A stretch of 64,000 nucleotides of DNA from Chersky-806 sp038252255 (GTDB lineage Bacteria > Actinomycetota > Acidimicrobiia > IMCC26256 > JAENVU01), in contig JBBSAM010000003.1 of assembly GCA_038252255.1 (NCBI GenBank), positions 124,001 to 188,000 on the forward strand, in the 5' to 3' direction. Within the stretch, counting starts at the first letter, position 1. The number at the start of each line of letters is the position of its first letter. Of the stretch, positions 15,458 through 23,697 are shown piece after piece. The notes below the pieces were generated by a model. That model made no database searches. It was given only the letters and a program-made list of their open reading frames with translations, and was not told the DNA's origin. Made by a program: the position numbers and the translations under genes.

Positions 15458-16395
15458 GGATCCTCGTTGCCGACGACGAGCCCTCATCGGCGCTCATCGC
15501 GCAGATCGCGGTCCGTGCCCTCGGCCACGATTGCCAGACGGTGAGCGACGGCGCCGACGCCTGGGACGCGTTCCAGGCCCAGGGGCCCGACGTCGTCATC
15601 AGCGATCTGATGATGCCCGGGCTGAGCGGCCTCCAGCTGTGCCGCAGGATTCGCGCCCGGTCATCGGACCGTTACACCTACTTCATCATGGTCACGAGCC
15701 AGATGAGTCACGACGAGATCCTCGAGGGCATGAGCGCCGGGGCCGACGACTATCTCGTCAAGCCACTCGACTCCGAGGACCTGCAGGCCCGTCTCGTCGG
15801 CGCGGCCCGGGTCACGTCGGTGCACCGCCAGCTGGCCCGTCAACGGATCGAGCTCGAGCGGTTGAACAACGAGCTCACGGCCATCGCGCGGCGCGACCCG
15901 TTGACGGGGCTCGGCAACCGACGCGCGCTCCAAGAGGACCTCGAGCTCCTGGAGGCGCGGGTCGCCCGCTACGGACACCGGTACTGCATGGCGTTGCTCG
16001 ACGTCGACCACTTCAAGGCGTACAACGACCACTACGGCCACCAAGCCGGAGACGAGATCCTCCAGGCCGTCGCCTGGCAGCTCAAAGCTCAAGCGCGGGC
16101 CGGTGACGCGCTCTACCGCTACGGCGGTGAAGAGTTCCTGTGCATCCTGCCGGAGCAGTCGATCGCCACCGGGACCATCGCGGTCGAACGCATGCGAGCG
16201 GCGATCGAACATCTGTCGTGCCCTCACTTCGACAGCCCACTCAGCGTGCTCACCGTCAGTGCGGGCCTCGCGATGATGGACCCGGGCTGCGCCCGATCTG
16301 CTGCCGAGGTGCTGAAGGAGACGGACGAGGCGCTGTACCGCGCGAAGCAGCTCGGGCGGAACCGGGTCGAGCGATCGGAACCGCAGCCCGCGTAG
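15454..16395 (+). CDS. Response regulator diguanylate cyclase (REC-GGDEF)
   Basis: A 313-residue response regulator that should make c-di-GMP from two GTP. The receiver domain has acceptor Asp51 and Lys103; a helical linker leads to a GGDEF domain beginning RDPLTGLGNRR. The active site is GGEEF (224-228), a functional variant, and RAGD (215-218) sits exactly five residues before it, so the product-inhibition I-site is intact. The GTG start at 15454 overlaps the previous TGA, which I prefer over an in-frame ATG 51 nt upstream inside the preceding gene. It is the apparent output of the four-gene phosphorelay. Confidence 0.93.
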   Translation: MRILVADDEPSSALIAQIAVRALGHDCQTVSDGADAWDAFQAQGPDVVISDLMMPGLSGLQLCRRIRARSSDRYTYFIMVTSQMSHDEILEGMSAGADDYLVKPLDSEDLQARLVGAARVTSVHRQLARQRIELERLNNELTAIARRDPLTGLGNRRALQEDLELLEARVARYGHRYCMALLDVDHFKAYNDHYGHQAGDEILQAVAWQLKAQARAGDALYRYGGEEFLCILPEQSIATGTIAVERMRAAIEHLSCPHFDSPLSVLTVSAGLAMMDPGCARSAAEVLKETDEALYRAKQLGRNRVERSEPQPA

Positions 16396-16456
16396 CCCGA
16401 CCAACCAGCTCCGTCCCACCGCACTGTGACCAACGGCCGCGCGGCTCGCAGCGCGT

Positions 16457-17518
16457 TTGGCCCCAGGGGAGCACGGGTACCAACGATTCGTGCTCAACCC
16501 CGAGGCAGATCCGGATCCTGTGCTGCCGCGGGCCATCGGCTCGCGCACGTCGCGCTTGTTCCGGTACCTCACGGGTGAGTCGGCGCGCCTCGATCCCTTG
16601 GTGCCCGCGGCCCGGCATCCGCTCCAGGACGACGACTTCCAGCTCGCGCTCTACTGCTGCTACGAGCTGCACTATCGCGGCTTCGCCTCGGTCTCACCCG
16701 AGATGGAGTGGGATCTCGAGGTGTTGCGCTTCCGGCAGGCGCTCGAGGGGGACTTCGAACAGGCACTGGCCGCGATCGCACCGTTCCCGATCGACATCGT
16801 GGCGAGCGCGGTCCGGCCGGCGATCGAGCTCGAGATCGCCGCAGCAGATGGCCCGTCGCTGTCGGAGCACCTCCTGCAGCACGGCAACCGCGAGCAATTC
16901 CGGCAGTTCCTGATCCACCGCTCCGCGTACCAGCGCAAGGAAGCCGACCCGCACAGCTGGGCCATCCCCCGCTACGACGGACCGTCGCGTGCAGCACTCG
17001 TCGAGATCCAGGCGGACGAGTACGGCAACGGAGTCCCCGGCGCAGCCCACGCCGACCTGTTCGGCACGACGATGGCCGCCGCCGGACTCGACCCGACCTA
17101 CGGTGCGTATCTCGATTGCCTGCCCGCGATCACGCTCGCCACGACCAACCTCGTCTCGTGGTTCGGCCTGCACCGCCGGCTGCTTCCTGCACTCCTGGGC
17201 CATCTCGCACTCTTCGAGATGACGTCCGTTGCAGCCATGACCCGGTACGCAGAGGTGGTCGACCAATGCGGCTTGGGCGCGAGAGCCCGGCTCTTCTACG
17301 ACGTGCACGTGGAAGCAGATGCCCACCATGGCCCGTTGGCCGCGAACACCCTCGTCGGCGAGCACCTCGCGCGCCGCCCAGGTGACGCGGCGGCAGTGTT
17401 GTGGGGGGCTCGGACGCTCATGGCCGTCGAGCGGCGATTCACCGCCCACCTCATCGATGCTTGGGAGCACTGCCGCTCCTCCCTGCGCCGCGCCGACGCG
17501 CTGCGGCTCACGGGCTGA
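16457..17518 (+). CDS. Iron-containing redox enzyme family protein (haem-oxygenase-like fold)
   Basis: A 353-residue, mostly helical protein resembling the TENA/PQQC and haem-oxygenase-like di-iron family annotated as iron-containing redox enzymes. Candidate metal ligands sit in EIQADEYG, in LALFEMTS and in DVHVEADAHHG, where a His-x3-Asp-x-His spacing appears. Members of this fold carry out oxidative C-C or N-oxygenation chemistry, but the substrate here is unknown. The start is uncertain: TTG at 16457, or GTG at 16490, which has GGGGAG 17 nt upstream. A flavin-reductase-like gene follows after 17 bp and could supply electrons. Confidence 0.72.
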   Translation: MAPGEHGYQRFVLNPEADPDPVLPRAIGSRTSRLFRYLTGESARLDPLVPAARHPLQDDDFQLALYCCYELHYRGFASVSPEMEWDLEVLRFRQALEGDFEQALAAIAPFPIDIVASAVRPAIELEIAAADGPSLSEHLLQHGNREQFRQFLIHRSAYQRKEADPHSWAIPRYDGPSRAALVEIQADEYGNGVPGAAHADLFGTTMAAAGLDPTYGAYLDCLPAITLATTNLVSWFGLHRRLLPALLGHLALFEMTSVAAMTRYAEVVDQCGLGARARLFYDVHVEADAHHGPLAANTLVGEHLARRPGDAAAVLWGARTLMAVERRFTAHLIDAWEHCRSSLRRADALRLTG

Positions 17519-17535
17519 CGGCGGCCCGGCCTCCG

Positions 17536-18027
17536 ATGACCGCCGCGTTCGATCGCCTGGTGGCTTCGCTCGACTACCCGATGGTGATCGTGACCGCGAC
17601 GACCGCCGGCGAGCGCAGCGGGTGCCTCGCCGGCTTCACCACGCAATGCAGCATCGACCCGAAGCACTTCATCGTCTGCGTCTCCAAGGTGAACCACACC
17701 GCAAAGGTCGTGCAAGGCGCGCCGATCGTGGTCGTCCACGTGCTGCGGTCGGGGCAGCGCGACCTGGCGACGCTGTTCGGGGCGGAGACCGGCGACGAGA
17801 TCGACAAGTTCGAGCGCTGTGAATGGGCTCCGGGTCCGGCCGGCACACCCGTTCTCGCCGGTACGGACTGGTTCGCCGGCCGGATCATCGAGCGTCGGGA
17901 TGCCGGCGATCACACCGCGCTGCTCCTCGACGTGCTTCCGGGAGGGTCGGCCGACCGGAGCGGCGAGGCCCAGCTCGGCTTCCAGCAGATCCACGATCTC
18001 GACGCAGGGCACGACCCCGAGGAGTAG
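17536..18027 (+). CDS. Flavin reductase-like domain protein
   Basis: A 163-residue protein of the FMN-binding split-barrel flavin reductase family: MVIVTATTAGERSGCLAGFTTQCSIDP at the start (FMN-contact region), VSKVNHT, and a C-terminal Gln-Ile-His. Such proteins reduce flavin with NAD(P)H, or bind flavin for a partner oxygenase. It follows the haem-oxygenase-fold enzyme by 17 bp on the same strand, so a two-component redox pair is possible. No strong ribosome binding site precedes ATG 17536. Confidence 0.82.
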   Translation: MTAAFDRLVASLDYPMVIVTATTAGERSGCLAGFTTQCSIDPKHFIVCVSKVNHTAKVVQGAPIVVVHVLRSGQRDLATLFGAETGDEIDKFERCEWAPGPAGTPVLAGTDWFAGRIIERRDAGDHTALLLDVLPGGSADRSGEAQLGFQQIHDLDAGHDPEE

Positions 18028-18045
18028 ACGGGTCAGACTCTTCCG

Positions 18046-18495
18046 GTGCGAGTGCTTGCCGCGTCCGGCGCCGGGTTCCTGCTCGCCGTGCTGTGGTTCG
18101 ACCTGATGTTCGACGTCCAGGTCCGCGGCCATTCCGAGCGCGAGCTTCCGCTCGAAGTCCGTGGGTCGATCGCGAGCTACTACGCGCGGGTGACGACCGC
18201 GGCTCGCCCGATGAACCGGCTCGTCGCGACCGCCATGCTCGTCACGATCGGCGCGCTGATCGCCGAGCTGTTCACCGGCGACCTTCCCACGTGGCGCGCG
18301 TCGATCTCGGTGATCCTCGTGCTGGTCGCAGTCGGGCTCGCAGCCGGTAGGACCGTCCGGAACGCCGTGCGCCTCGGCACCCAGGTCGACGACGCGGTCG
18401 AGGAGTCGCGACTCGCCCGCCTCATCCTGCGCGACCACCTCGTCTGCATCGGCGCGATCGCCGCAGTGCTGGTCCTGCAGCTCCTGCCCGCATAG
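18046..18495 (+). CDS. Four-helix integral membrane protein of unknown function
   Basis: A 149-residue protein with about four hydrophobic segments (near residues 3-22, 60-80, 88-108 and 130-148) separated by short charged loops. I do not recognise the family. The start is a GTG 18 bp after the flavin-reductase-like gene, so it may be the third gene of that unit. Codon use matches its neighbours, which supports a real gene. Confidence 0.7.
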   Translation: MRVLAASGAGFLLAVLWFDLMFDVQVRGHSERELPLEVRGSIASYYARVTTAARPMNRLVATAMLVTIGALIAELFTGDLPTWRASISVILVLVAVGLAAGRTVRNAVRLGTQVDDAVEESRLARLILRDHLVCIGAIAAVLVLQLLPA

Positions 18496-18615
18496 CGCGA
18501 TCGGCCGGCACCGCTCGTGCGGTACGGGCCGGACAGCACTCGCCTCAGGGGCTCCGGCACGGGAATTCTCTCGCAACGTACGAGATATCGACGCAGCGGT
18601 CGTAGGATCGCCGGC

Positions 18616-18729
18616 ATGGCCAAACCGAAGAAGAAGGGCGACAGCAACACGCCCGCAGGAAGTCCCGAAGGTCCCGCCGGCAAGAAGCAGCGGAGCAAGG
18701 CCCGCAAGAGCAGCGGCAAGCGCAAGTAA
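18616..18729 (+). CDS. Small Lys-rich basic protein, 37 residues
   Basis: MAKPKKKGDSNTPAG begins a 37-residue protein with 13 Lys or Arg and a C-terminus KARKSSGKRK. AGGA lies 9 nt before the ATG. There is no membrane segment or recognisable domain. The composition resembles nucleic-acid-binding tails of histone-like proteins or ribosome-associated peptides, but this is only a resemblance. The open frame is short enough to be chance; the sharp switch to Lys-rich composition in a high-GC genome argues for a real gene. Confidence 0.5.
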   Translation: MAKPKKKGDSNTPAGSPEGPAGKKQRSKARKSSGKRK

Positions 18730-18803
18730 CCGCTCGGGCCGCGACGCCCGGAGCACCACACTTCCCGATCGGCGCGGGGCCATCGCGGTTACGGTTCCGG
18801 CCT

Positions 18804-20126
18804 ATGCCGGAGACGAAATACGCGCAGAGCGGCGACCTGAGCATCGCCTACCAGACCGTCGGTGACGGCCCGCTCGACATCCTCTTCATCCCCGGGTTCG
18901 TCTCGAACGTCGAGCTGCTCTGGGACATCCCGCTCTGGGCCGACATGTTCAACCGCTTTGCCGAGATGGGTCGCTTCGTCTTCTTCGACAAGCGGGGTAC
19001 GGGCTGCTCGGACCGGTCGCTCGGCACCGGCAGCGCCGAGGACCGGATGGACGACGCCCGCGCGGTAGCCGACGCGGCGGGAATCGACCGGGCCGTCGTC
19101 ATCGGCCTGTCCGAGGGAGGGCCCCTCTCCATCCTCTTCGCCTCGGCTTTTCCCGAGCGCGTCCGCTCACTCGTCCTGTGGGGCACCTTCGCGCGCACCT
19201 TCGTCGCGCCCGACTATCCGATCGGGATCGATCCCGAACAGGCCGAAGCGTTCATTCAGGTGATCAAGGAGAGGTGGGGCACCGGTCACGCGCTCGAGCT
19301 CTTCCTCGGTGGGGTCACCGAGGAACGGCTGCCCGATCTCGCCCGCTACGAACGCCAGACCGCGTCTCCGGGTGCGGCCGCGGAGATCCTGCACCACAAC
19401 GTCAGCATGGACGTCCGGTACGCGCTCGGCTCCGTGCAGGTTCCGACGCTCATCCTGCACCGCACCGGCGATCCGATCGTCCCGTCGCGCTCCGCGCAGT
19501 ACCTGGCCGACGAGATCGCCGACTCGGAGCTGAAGATGTTCGCCGGGGACTTTCACATCGGCAGCAACCCGGGCGACGAGGACGCGACCCTCGATGCGAT
19601 CGCGGAGTTCGTCACCGGCGCGCCGGTGCAACGCGAGATCGACGTCGACCGCGTGCTGATGACCGTCCTCTTCACCGACATCGTCGACTCCACTGCACGC
19701 GCGTCAGCCATGGGCGACCGGGCGTGGCGCGGGTTGCTCGAGCGGCACGACAATGCGGCGACGCAGGCCGTCGAACGCCACCGCGGCACGCTCGTGAAGC
19801 GCACCGGAGACGGGCTGCTCGCGACGTTCGACGGGCCGGGTCGCGGCATCCGAGCCGCGCGCGACCTGCAGCAAGCCGTGCGGCCGCTCGACATCGAGGT
19901 GCGGGCCGGGCTCCACACCGGCGAGGTCGAGCGGCGGCCCGGCGACGTTGCCGGCATCGGAGTGCACATCGGCGCCCGCGTCAGCGCGCTGGCCGGGCCC
20001 GGCGAGGTGCTGGTGACCAATACCGTCAAGGACCTCGTCATCGGCTCGGACCTCGGCTTCGACGACCGCGGCAACCACACCCTGAAGGGCGTTCCCGGCG
20101 ATTGGCACCTCTGGGCCGCGAGCTGA
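18804..20126 (+). CDS. Alpha/beta hydrolase fused to class III adenylate/guanylate cyclase
   Basis: A 440-residue fusion. Residues 1-275 are an alpha/beta hydrolase with nucleophile Ser103 in GLSEGG, FDKRGTGCSD and a C-terminal Asp/His region. Residues 285-440 are a class III cyclase homology domain: FTDIVDST with metal-binding Asp292, KRTGDG with Asp336, and an ending GVPGDWHLWA. Both metal aspartates are present, so cyclase activity is plausible. This fusion is common in mycobacteria and other Actinomycetota. The hydrolase part may sense or hydrolyse a small ester and set cyclase activity; that link is inferred. Confidence 0.93.
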   Translation: MPETKYAQSGDLSIAYQTVGDGPLDILFIPGFVSNVELLWDIPLWADMFNRFAEMGRFVFFDKRGTGCSDRSLGTGSAEDRMDDARAVADAAGIDRAVVIGLSEGGPLSILFASAFPERVRSLVLWGTFARTFVAPDYPIGIDPEQAEAFIQVIKERWGTGHALELFLGGVTEERLPDLARYERQTASPGAAAEILHHNVSMDVRYALGSVQVPTLILHRTGDPIVPSRSAQYLADEIADSELKMFAGDFHIGSNPGDEDATLDAIAEFVTGAPVQREIDVDRVLMTVLFTDIVDSTARASAMGDRAWRGLLERHDNAATQAVERHRGTLVKRTGDGLLATFDGPGRGIRAARDLQQAVRPLDIEVRAGLHTGEVERRPGDVAGIGVHIGARVSALAGPGEVLVTNTVKDLVIGSDLGFDDRGNHTLKGVPGDWHLWAAS

Positions 20127-20149
20127 CACCTCCCGCGTAGGTTTGTCGC

Positions 20150-21646
20150 ATGGCTCGAGCGACGGTGTCCGGATACTGCTGGCCGCAATCAGTCGAGACG
20201 GGTGAGCAGGTCGCGCTGCACCTGTCCTGCAGCGGCGGCAACCCCGTAGCGGTGGAGGTCGCCCGGGTCGGCGGCGCTCGCGACGTCGTGGTGTCCGAGC
20301 GGGCGGTGCCGGTCGCCGAGCATGCGATCCCCGGGGACGCGTCGAGTGCCGGCTGCCGATGGCCCGCCAGCTACGAGCTGACCGTCGGCGACGACTGGGC
20401 GTCCGGGTACTACGAGGTTGTGCTGAGCGCCACGGTCGACGGGCGGGCGCTCACGGACCACGCGTTCTTCGTCGTGCGGCCGAGGATCGGGAGCCCGAGC
20501 GCGCCGATGCTCCTCGTGCTGACCACGAACACGTGGCACGCGTACAACGACTTCGGCGGACGCAACCTCTACAACGGCGGCACGCACTCGTCGCTCCAGC
20601 GGCCTATGGAGCGAGGGTTCCTGTTCAAGCCACCGGGTGCGGGCCAGCGGGTCTCCTCGGTGAACCCGCCCGACCGGTTCATCAACGCGCACTTCGGCTA
20701 CCTGCAGCTGAACCGGCTGTCAGGTTGGGCGGGTTCCGCCGGTTGGCCGAATTGGGAGCTCCCGTTCGTCCAGTGGGCCGAGCGCGCGGGCTACACCTTC
20801 GACGTCGTCGCGAACGCCGACCTCGAACAGCATCCCGAGCTCCTCCGCGGGTACCGGCTGATGCTGTCGATCGGCCACGACGAGTACTGGTCCGGACCGA
20901 TGCGCGATACCGTCGAGGCGTTCATCGCCGGCGGTGGCAACGTCGCGTTCCTCTCCGGCAACACCTCGTTCTGGCAGGTTCGCTTCGAAGACGACGGCGC
21001 CACCATGGTCGGCTACAAGCAACGCTTCGAGGACGACCCGTGCTTCGGCACCGAGCGCGCCGCCGAGGTCACGACGATCTGGTCGGACCACCTGCTCGGG
21101 CGACCGGAGAACGAGATGACCGGCGTGAGCTTCGCCCGGGGCGGCTACGCGCGGATCGGGCGCAGGGTGCCGATGGGCTCCGGCGGCTACACCATCCATC
21201 GCCCCGAGCATTGGCTCTTCGAGGGGACACAGCTCGAGTACGGAGATGTGCTCGGCGGTGCGGCAACGGTCGTCGGCTACGAGTGTGACGGCTGCGACTT
21301 CACCTACCGCGACGGCTTGCCCTACCCGACCGGGCTCGACGGCACCCCGGACGGGTTCGAGGTCCTCGGCTCGTCACCCGCGGCGTCCTTCACCCGCGAG
21401 ACCGCGGCCCGACCACCGGCGCCCGACGAGCTCTCCGAGCTCGAGTTCCACGCCTGGCGGCTGTTCGGGAGCCACGACGACGAGGCGTGCGCTCGCCTGG
21501 CCAACGGGCACGCCGTGCTCGGCACCTACACGCGCGGCGGAACCGTCGTCACGTCGGGATGCACGGACTGGGTCTGGGGCCTGGCGGAACGCGATCCGCA
21601 GGTCGAGCAGGTGACGCGCAACATCCTCGACCGCCTGTCGCGGTAG
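20150..21646 (+). CDS. N,N-dimethylformamidase large-subunit-like protein
   Basis: A 498-residue protein with an N-terminal beta-sandwich (about 1-115) and a large domain containing NTWHAYNDFGGRNLYN, SIGHDEYWS and a late GCTDWVWGL, all characteristic of the DMFase beta-subunit family. The characterised enzyme hydrolyses dimethylformamide with a mononuclear iron held by two Tyr and a Glu. The protein here is shorter than the roughly 760-residue characterised subunit, no small subunit is adjacent, and the natural substrate is unknown. It starts 24 bp after the hydrolase-cyclase gene. Confidence 0.82.
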   Translation: MARATVSGYCWPQSVETGEQVALHLSCSGGNPVAVEVARVGGARDVVVSERAVPVAEHAIPGDASSAGCRWPASYELTVGDDWASGYYEVVLSATVDGRALTDHAFFVVRPRIGSPSAPMLLVLTTNTWHAYNDFGGRNLYNGGTHSSLQRPMERGFLFKPPGAGQRVSSVNPPDRFINAHFGYLQLNRLSGWAGSAGWPNWELPFVQWAERAGYTFDVVANADLEQHPELLRGYRLMLSIGHDEYWSGPMRDTVEAFIAGGGNVAFLSGNTSFWQVRFEDDGATMVGYKQRFEDDPCFGTERAAEVTTIWSDHLLGRPENEMTGVSFARGGYARIGRRVPMGSGGYTIHRPEHWLFEGTQLEYGDVLGGAATVVGYECDGCDFTYRDGLPYPTGLDGTPDGFEVLGSSPAASFTRETAARPPAPDELSELEFHAWRLFGSHDDEACARLANGHAVLGTYTRGGTVVTSGCTDWVWGLAERDPQVEQVTRNILDRLSR

Positions 21647-21702
21647 CCGGGGCAGAGTCGCACGCCGGAGAGGCGATGGTCACGACGCTTCCCCGATGAC
21701 CT

Positions 21703-21751
21703 GTTCTCGGCACGCTCGAGCGGTCCCGGGCCCACTCAACGGGCCGAGAAC
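21703..21751. terminator. Possible bidirectional terminator hairpin
   Basis: GTTCTCGGC (21703-21711) pairs perfectly with GCCGAGAAC (21743-21751) around a 31-nt GC-rich loop that could fold further. It lies between two convergent genes. There is no T-tract, as is common in high-GC genomes, so the terminator role rests on position and stem only. Confidence 0.45.
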
Positions 21752-21759
21752 GGGGGGGC

Positions 21760-22740
21760 CTAGATGCCGAGAACCTTGCGCGCGGTCGCGCCGAGCTGCT
21801 CGACGCGACCGGGGAGGTAGCCGTTCGCCGGCAACGAGATGGTGAAGCCGTCGACGCCGAGCGCCAGCACCTTGGTGAGCCGTTCGCCGACCTCGTCCTC
21901 GTCACCCCAGATCACCATCGCCAGGATCATGTCCTTCGTCTCCGTGTCCATCGTGGCGAGGTCGAGACCGCGGTCGCCGAGGAAGCGGCCCATCTCCGCG
22001 TACGCCTGGTCATGCGTGTCCGCGATGCAGACGTTGAGGTGCTTGGTCACCGTGATCTCCGAACGGTCCCGCCCGAGCCGCTCGCAGTGACCGGCGAGCG
22101 CGTCGAGCTTGCGGGAGACCTCGTCCTCGGGGCACGTCAGGTTCGATTCTTCGGCGTACTGGGCGACGAGCCGGAGCGTCTTCTTCTCGCCGCTCCCACC
22201 GATCATGACCGGGATGCGCGACAGCGGCGCCGGATGGTTGATCGCGTCCTTCACCTGGTAGTGCCGGCCGTTCAGCGTGGGCCGCTCGTCGCGCAGCATC
22301 GGCAGGATGATCTGCAACGCTTCCTCGAGCTTCTCGAACCGGTCGGTGAAGGTGCCGAACTCGAAGCCGAGCGAGTCGTGCTCGAGCTCGAACCAGCCGG
22401 CGCCGATGCCGAGCTGCGCTCGCCCGCCGGACACCACATCGAGTGCCGTGACGATCTTCGCGAGTGTCGTCGGGTTGCGGTACGTGTTGCCGGTGACCAG
22501 AGCGCCGAGCCGCACGGTGCTCGTCTCGCGCGCGAGCGCGCCGAGCGTCGTGTAGCACTCGAGCATGTTGGCGCCGGGGTCACCCAGCATCGGCAGCTGG
22601 TAGAAGTGGTCCATCAGCAGGACGGTGTCGAAACCCGACCGGTCGGCGGCTGCCGCCTGCGCCGCCACCACGTCGAAGAGGTCGGCGGGTGCGGTGTCGG
22701 GATACGTGAAGTTCGGGATCTGGTAGCCGAGACGGGTCAT
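21760..22740 (-). CDS. LLM class, probably F420-dependent, oxidoreductase
   Basis: A 326-residue luciferase-like TIM-barrel protein: GYQIPNF at the start, FDTVLLMDHFYQLP, TLGALARETSTVRLG, RAQLGIGAGWFELEH and PVMIGGSGEKKTLRLVAQYAEESNL. These match the actinobacterial F420-dependent branch of the LLM family. F420 dependence is inferred from subfamily features; the substrate is not deducible. The gene is monocistronic and convergent with the dimethylformamidase-like gene. Confidence 0.88.
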   Translation of the reverse strand: MTRLGYQIPNFTYPDTAPADLFDVVAAQAAAADRSGFDTVLLMDHFYQLPMLGDPGANMLECYTTLGALARETSTVRLGALVTGNTYRNPTTLAKIVTALDVVSGGRAQLGIGAGWFELEHDSLGFEFGTFTDRFEKLEEALQIILPMLRDERPTLNGRHYQVKDAINHPAPLSRIPVMIGGSGEKKTLRLVAQYAEESNLTCPEDEVSRKLDALAGHCERLGRDRSEITVTKHLNVCIADTHDQAYAEMGRFLGDRGLDLATMDTETKDMILAMVIWGDEDEVGERLTKVLALGVDGFTISLPANGYLPGRVEQLGATARKVLGI

Positions 22741-22899
22741 CGATTCTCCTCAGGACTGAGTACCTGGACCGACCCTACCGGCCTGTTCACGGGCGCGAAC
22801 GGGCGACCGAGCGCCGCGGCAACCCCGTACCGGAGCACCCGAATCGCGCCATGACTCCAGTCACACCAGGAACCCGGTGGCTTCCGGTGTCGTTCTGCT

Positions 22900-22919
22900 C
22901 AGATGACCGCGGTCATCTG
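22900..22919. promoter_or_regulatory. 20-bp perfect palindrome before the DUF4230 gene
   Basis: CAGATGACCGCGGTCATCTG is fully self-complementary and ends 23 nt before ATG 22943. It shares the pattern CAGAT-NN-CCGCGG-NN-ATCTG with a palindrome at 44964-44983, also just before a start codon. It could be an operator for a dimeric regulator or a 5' UTR hairpin. Confidence 0.65.
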
Positions 22920-22942
22920 CCGCCTGGACTCTGGAGCCCGAC

Positions 22943-23659
22943 ATGCCGACGATGACCGAGGAACGACCCGAGGCAACGAATGCCCGACCCGAGGTCGTCG
23001 TGCGCGTCGACGGCGGACGCAGGCGCCGGCCATCACTGCTCGGATTGCTCGCCCTCGCCGGTTTGGGCGTCCTGATCGTGATCGTCCTCGGCATCGGGGG
23101 GCTGTTCGACTTCGGCAACGTCTTCTCCAGCCGGACCGTCGATCGCTCGGCTCCGGTGATCCTGCACCGGCTCCGGAACCTCTCCTCCTACAACGCGTCG
23201 TCGGGGACTTTCTCCGTGACGGTCGACGAGGAGAAGGACGTCAGCATCCTCCCGCAGTTCCTCGCCGGCTCGCGCGTGATCTATAGCGGATACGGGACGG
23301 TGAACGCGTCCGTGGACCTGAGTGCGCTGGACCCTCAGCACGTCACCCACAACGCGGACGGATCCGTCCTCGTCACGCTCCCCCACGCAACGCTCGGCTT
23401 GGCCGTCCTCGACCCCGGCCATAGCCACGTCATGAACCGAGATCGCGGGTTTCTGGACCGGCTCGGTGGGATCTTCGTGGACTCCCCCACGAGCGAGCGG
23501 GCGCTGGAGCGGGCCGCGATCACGAAGATGAACCGGGCCGCGAGACTCAGCGCGCTGACCGACCGTGCCGAGCGCAACACCGCGGCGATGGTGAAGCGCC
23601 TCGGCGCGGCGGCGGGAATCGAGAAGATCGACGTGCGGTTCGTCGGCTCGCGCGCCTGA
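22943..23659 (+). CDS. DUF4230 domain membrane-anchored protein
   Basis: A 238-residue protein with a cytosolic, Arg-rich N-terminal tail, one membrane helix (about 34-55) and an extracytoplasmic DUF4230 domain (SSYNASSGTFSVTVDEEKD, SGYGTVNASVDLS). DUF4230 proteins occur in many bacteria without a known function. A 20-bp palindrome lies 23 nt before the start. It is followed after 38 bp by a DUF1214-like gene on the same strand. Confidence 0.85.
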   Translation: MPTMTEERPEATNARPEVVVRVDGGRRRRPSLLGLLALAGLGVLIVIVLGIGGLFDFGNVFSSRTVDRSAPVILHRLRNLSSYNASSGTFSVTVDEEKDVSILPQFLAGSRVIYSGYGTVNASVDLSALDPQHVTHNADGSVLVTLPHATLGLAVLDPGHSHVMNRDRGFLDRLGGIFVDSPTSERALERAAITKMNRAARLSALTDRAERNTAAMVKRLGAAAGIEKIDVRFVGSRA

Positions 23660-23697
23660 TCTGTGACGTGAGGCCGCGGCGGTGATAGATAGCGGTC

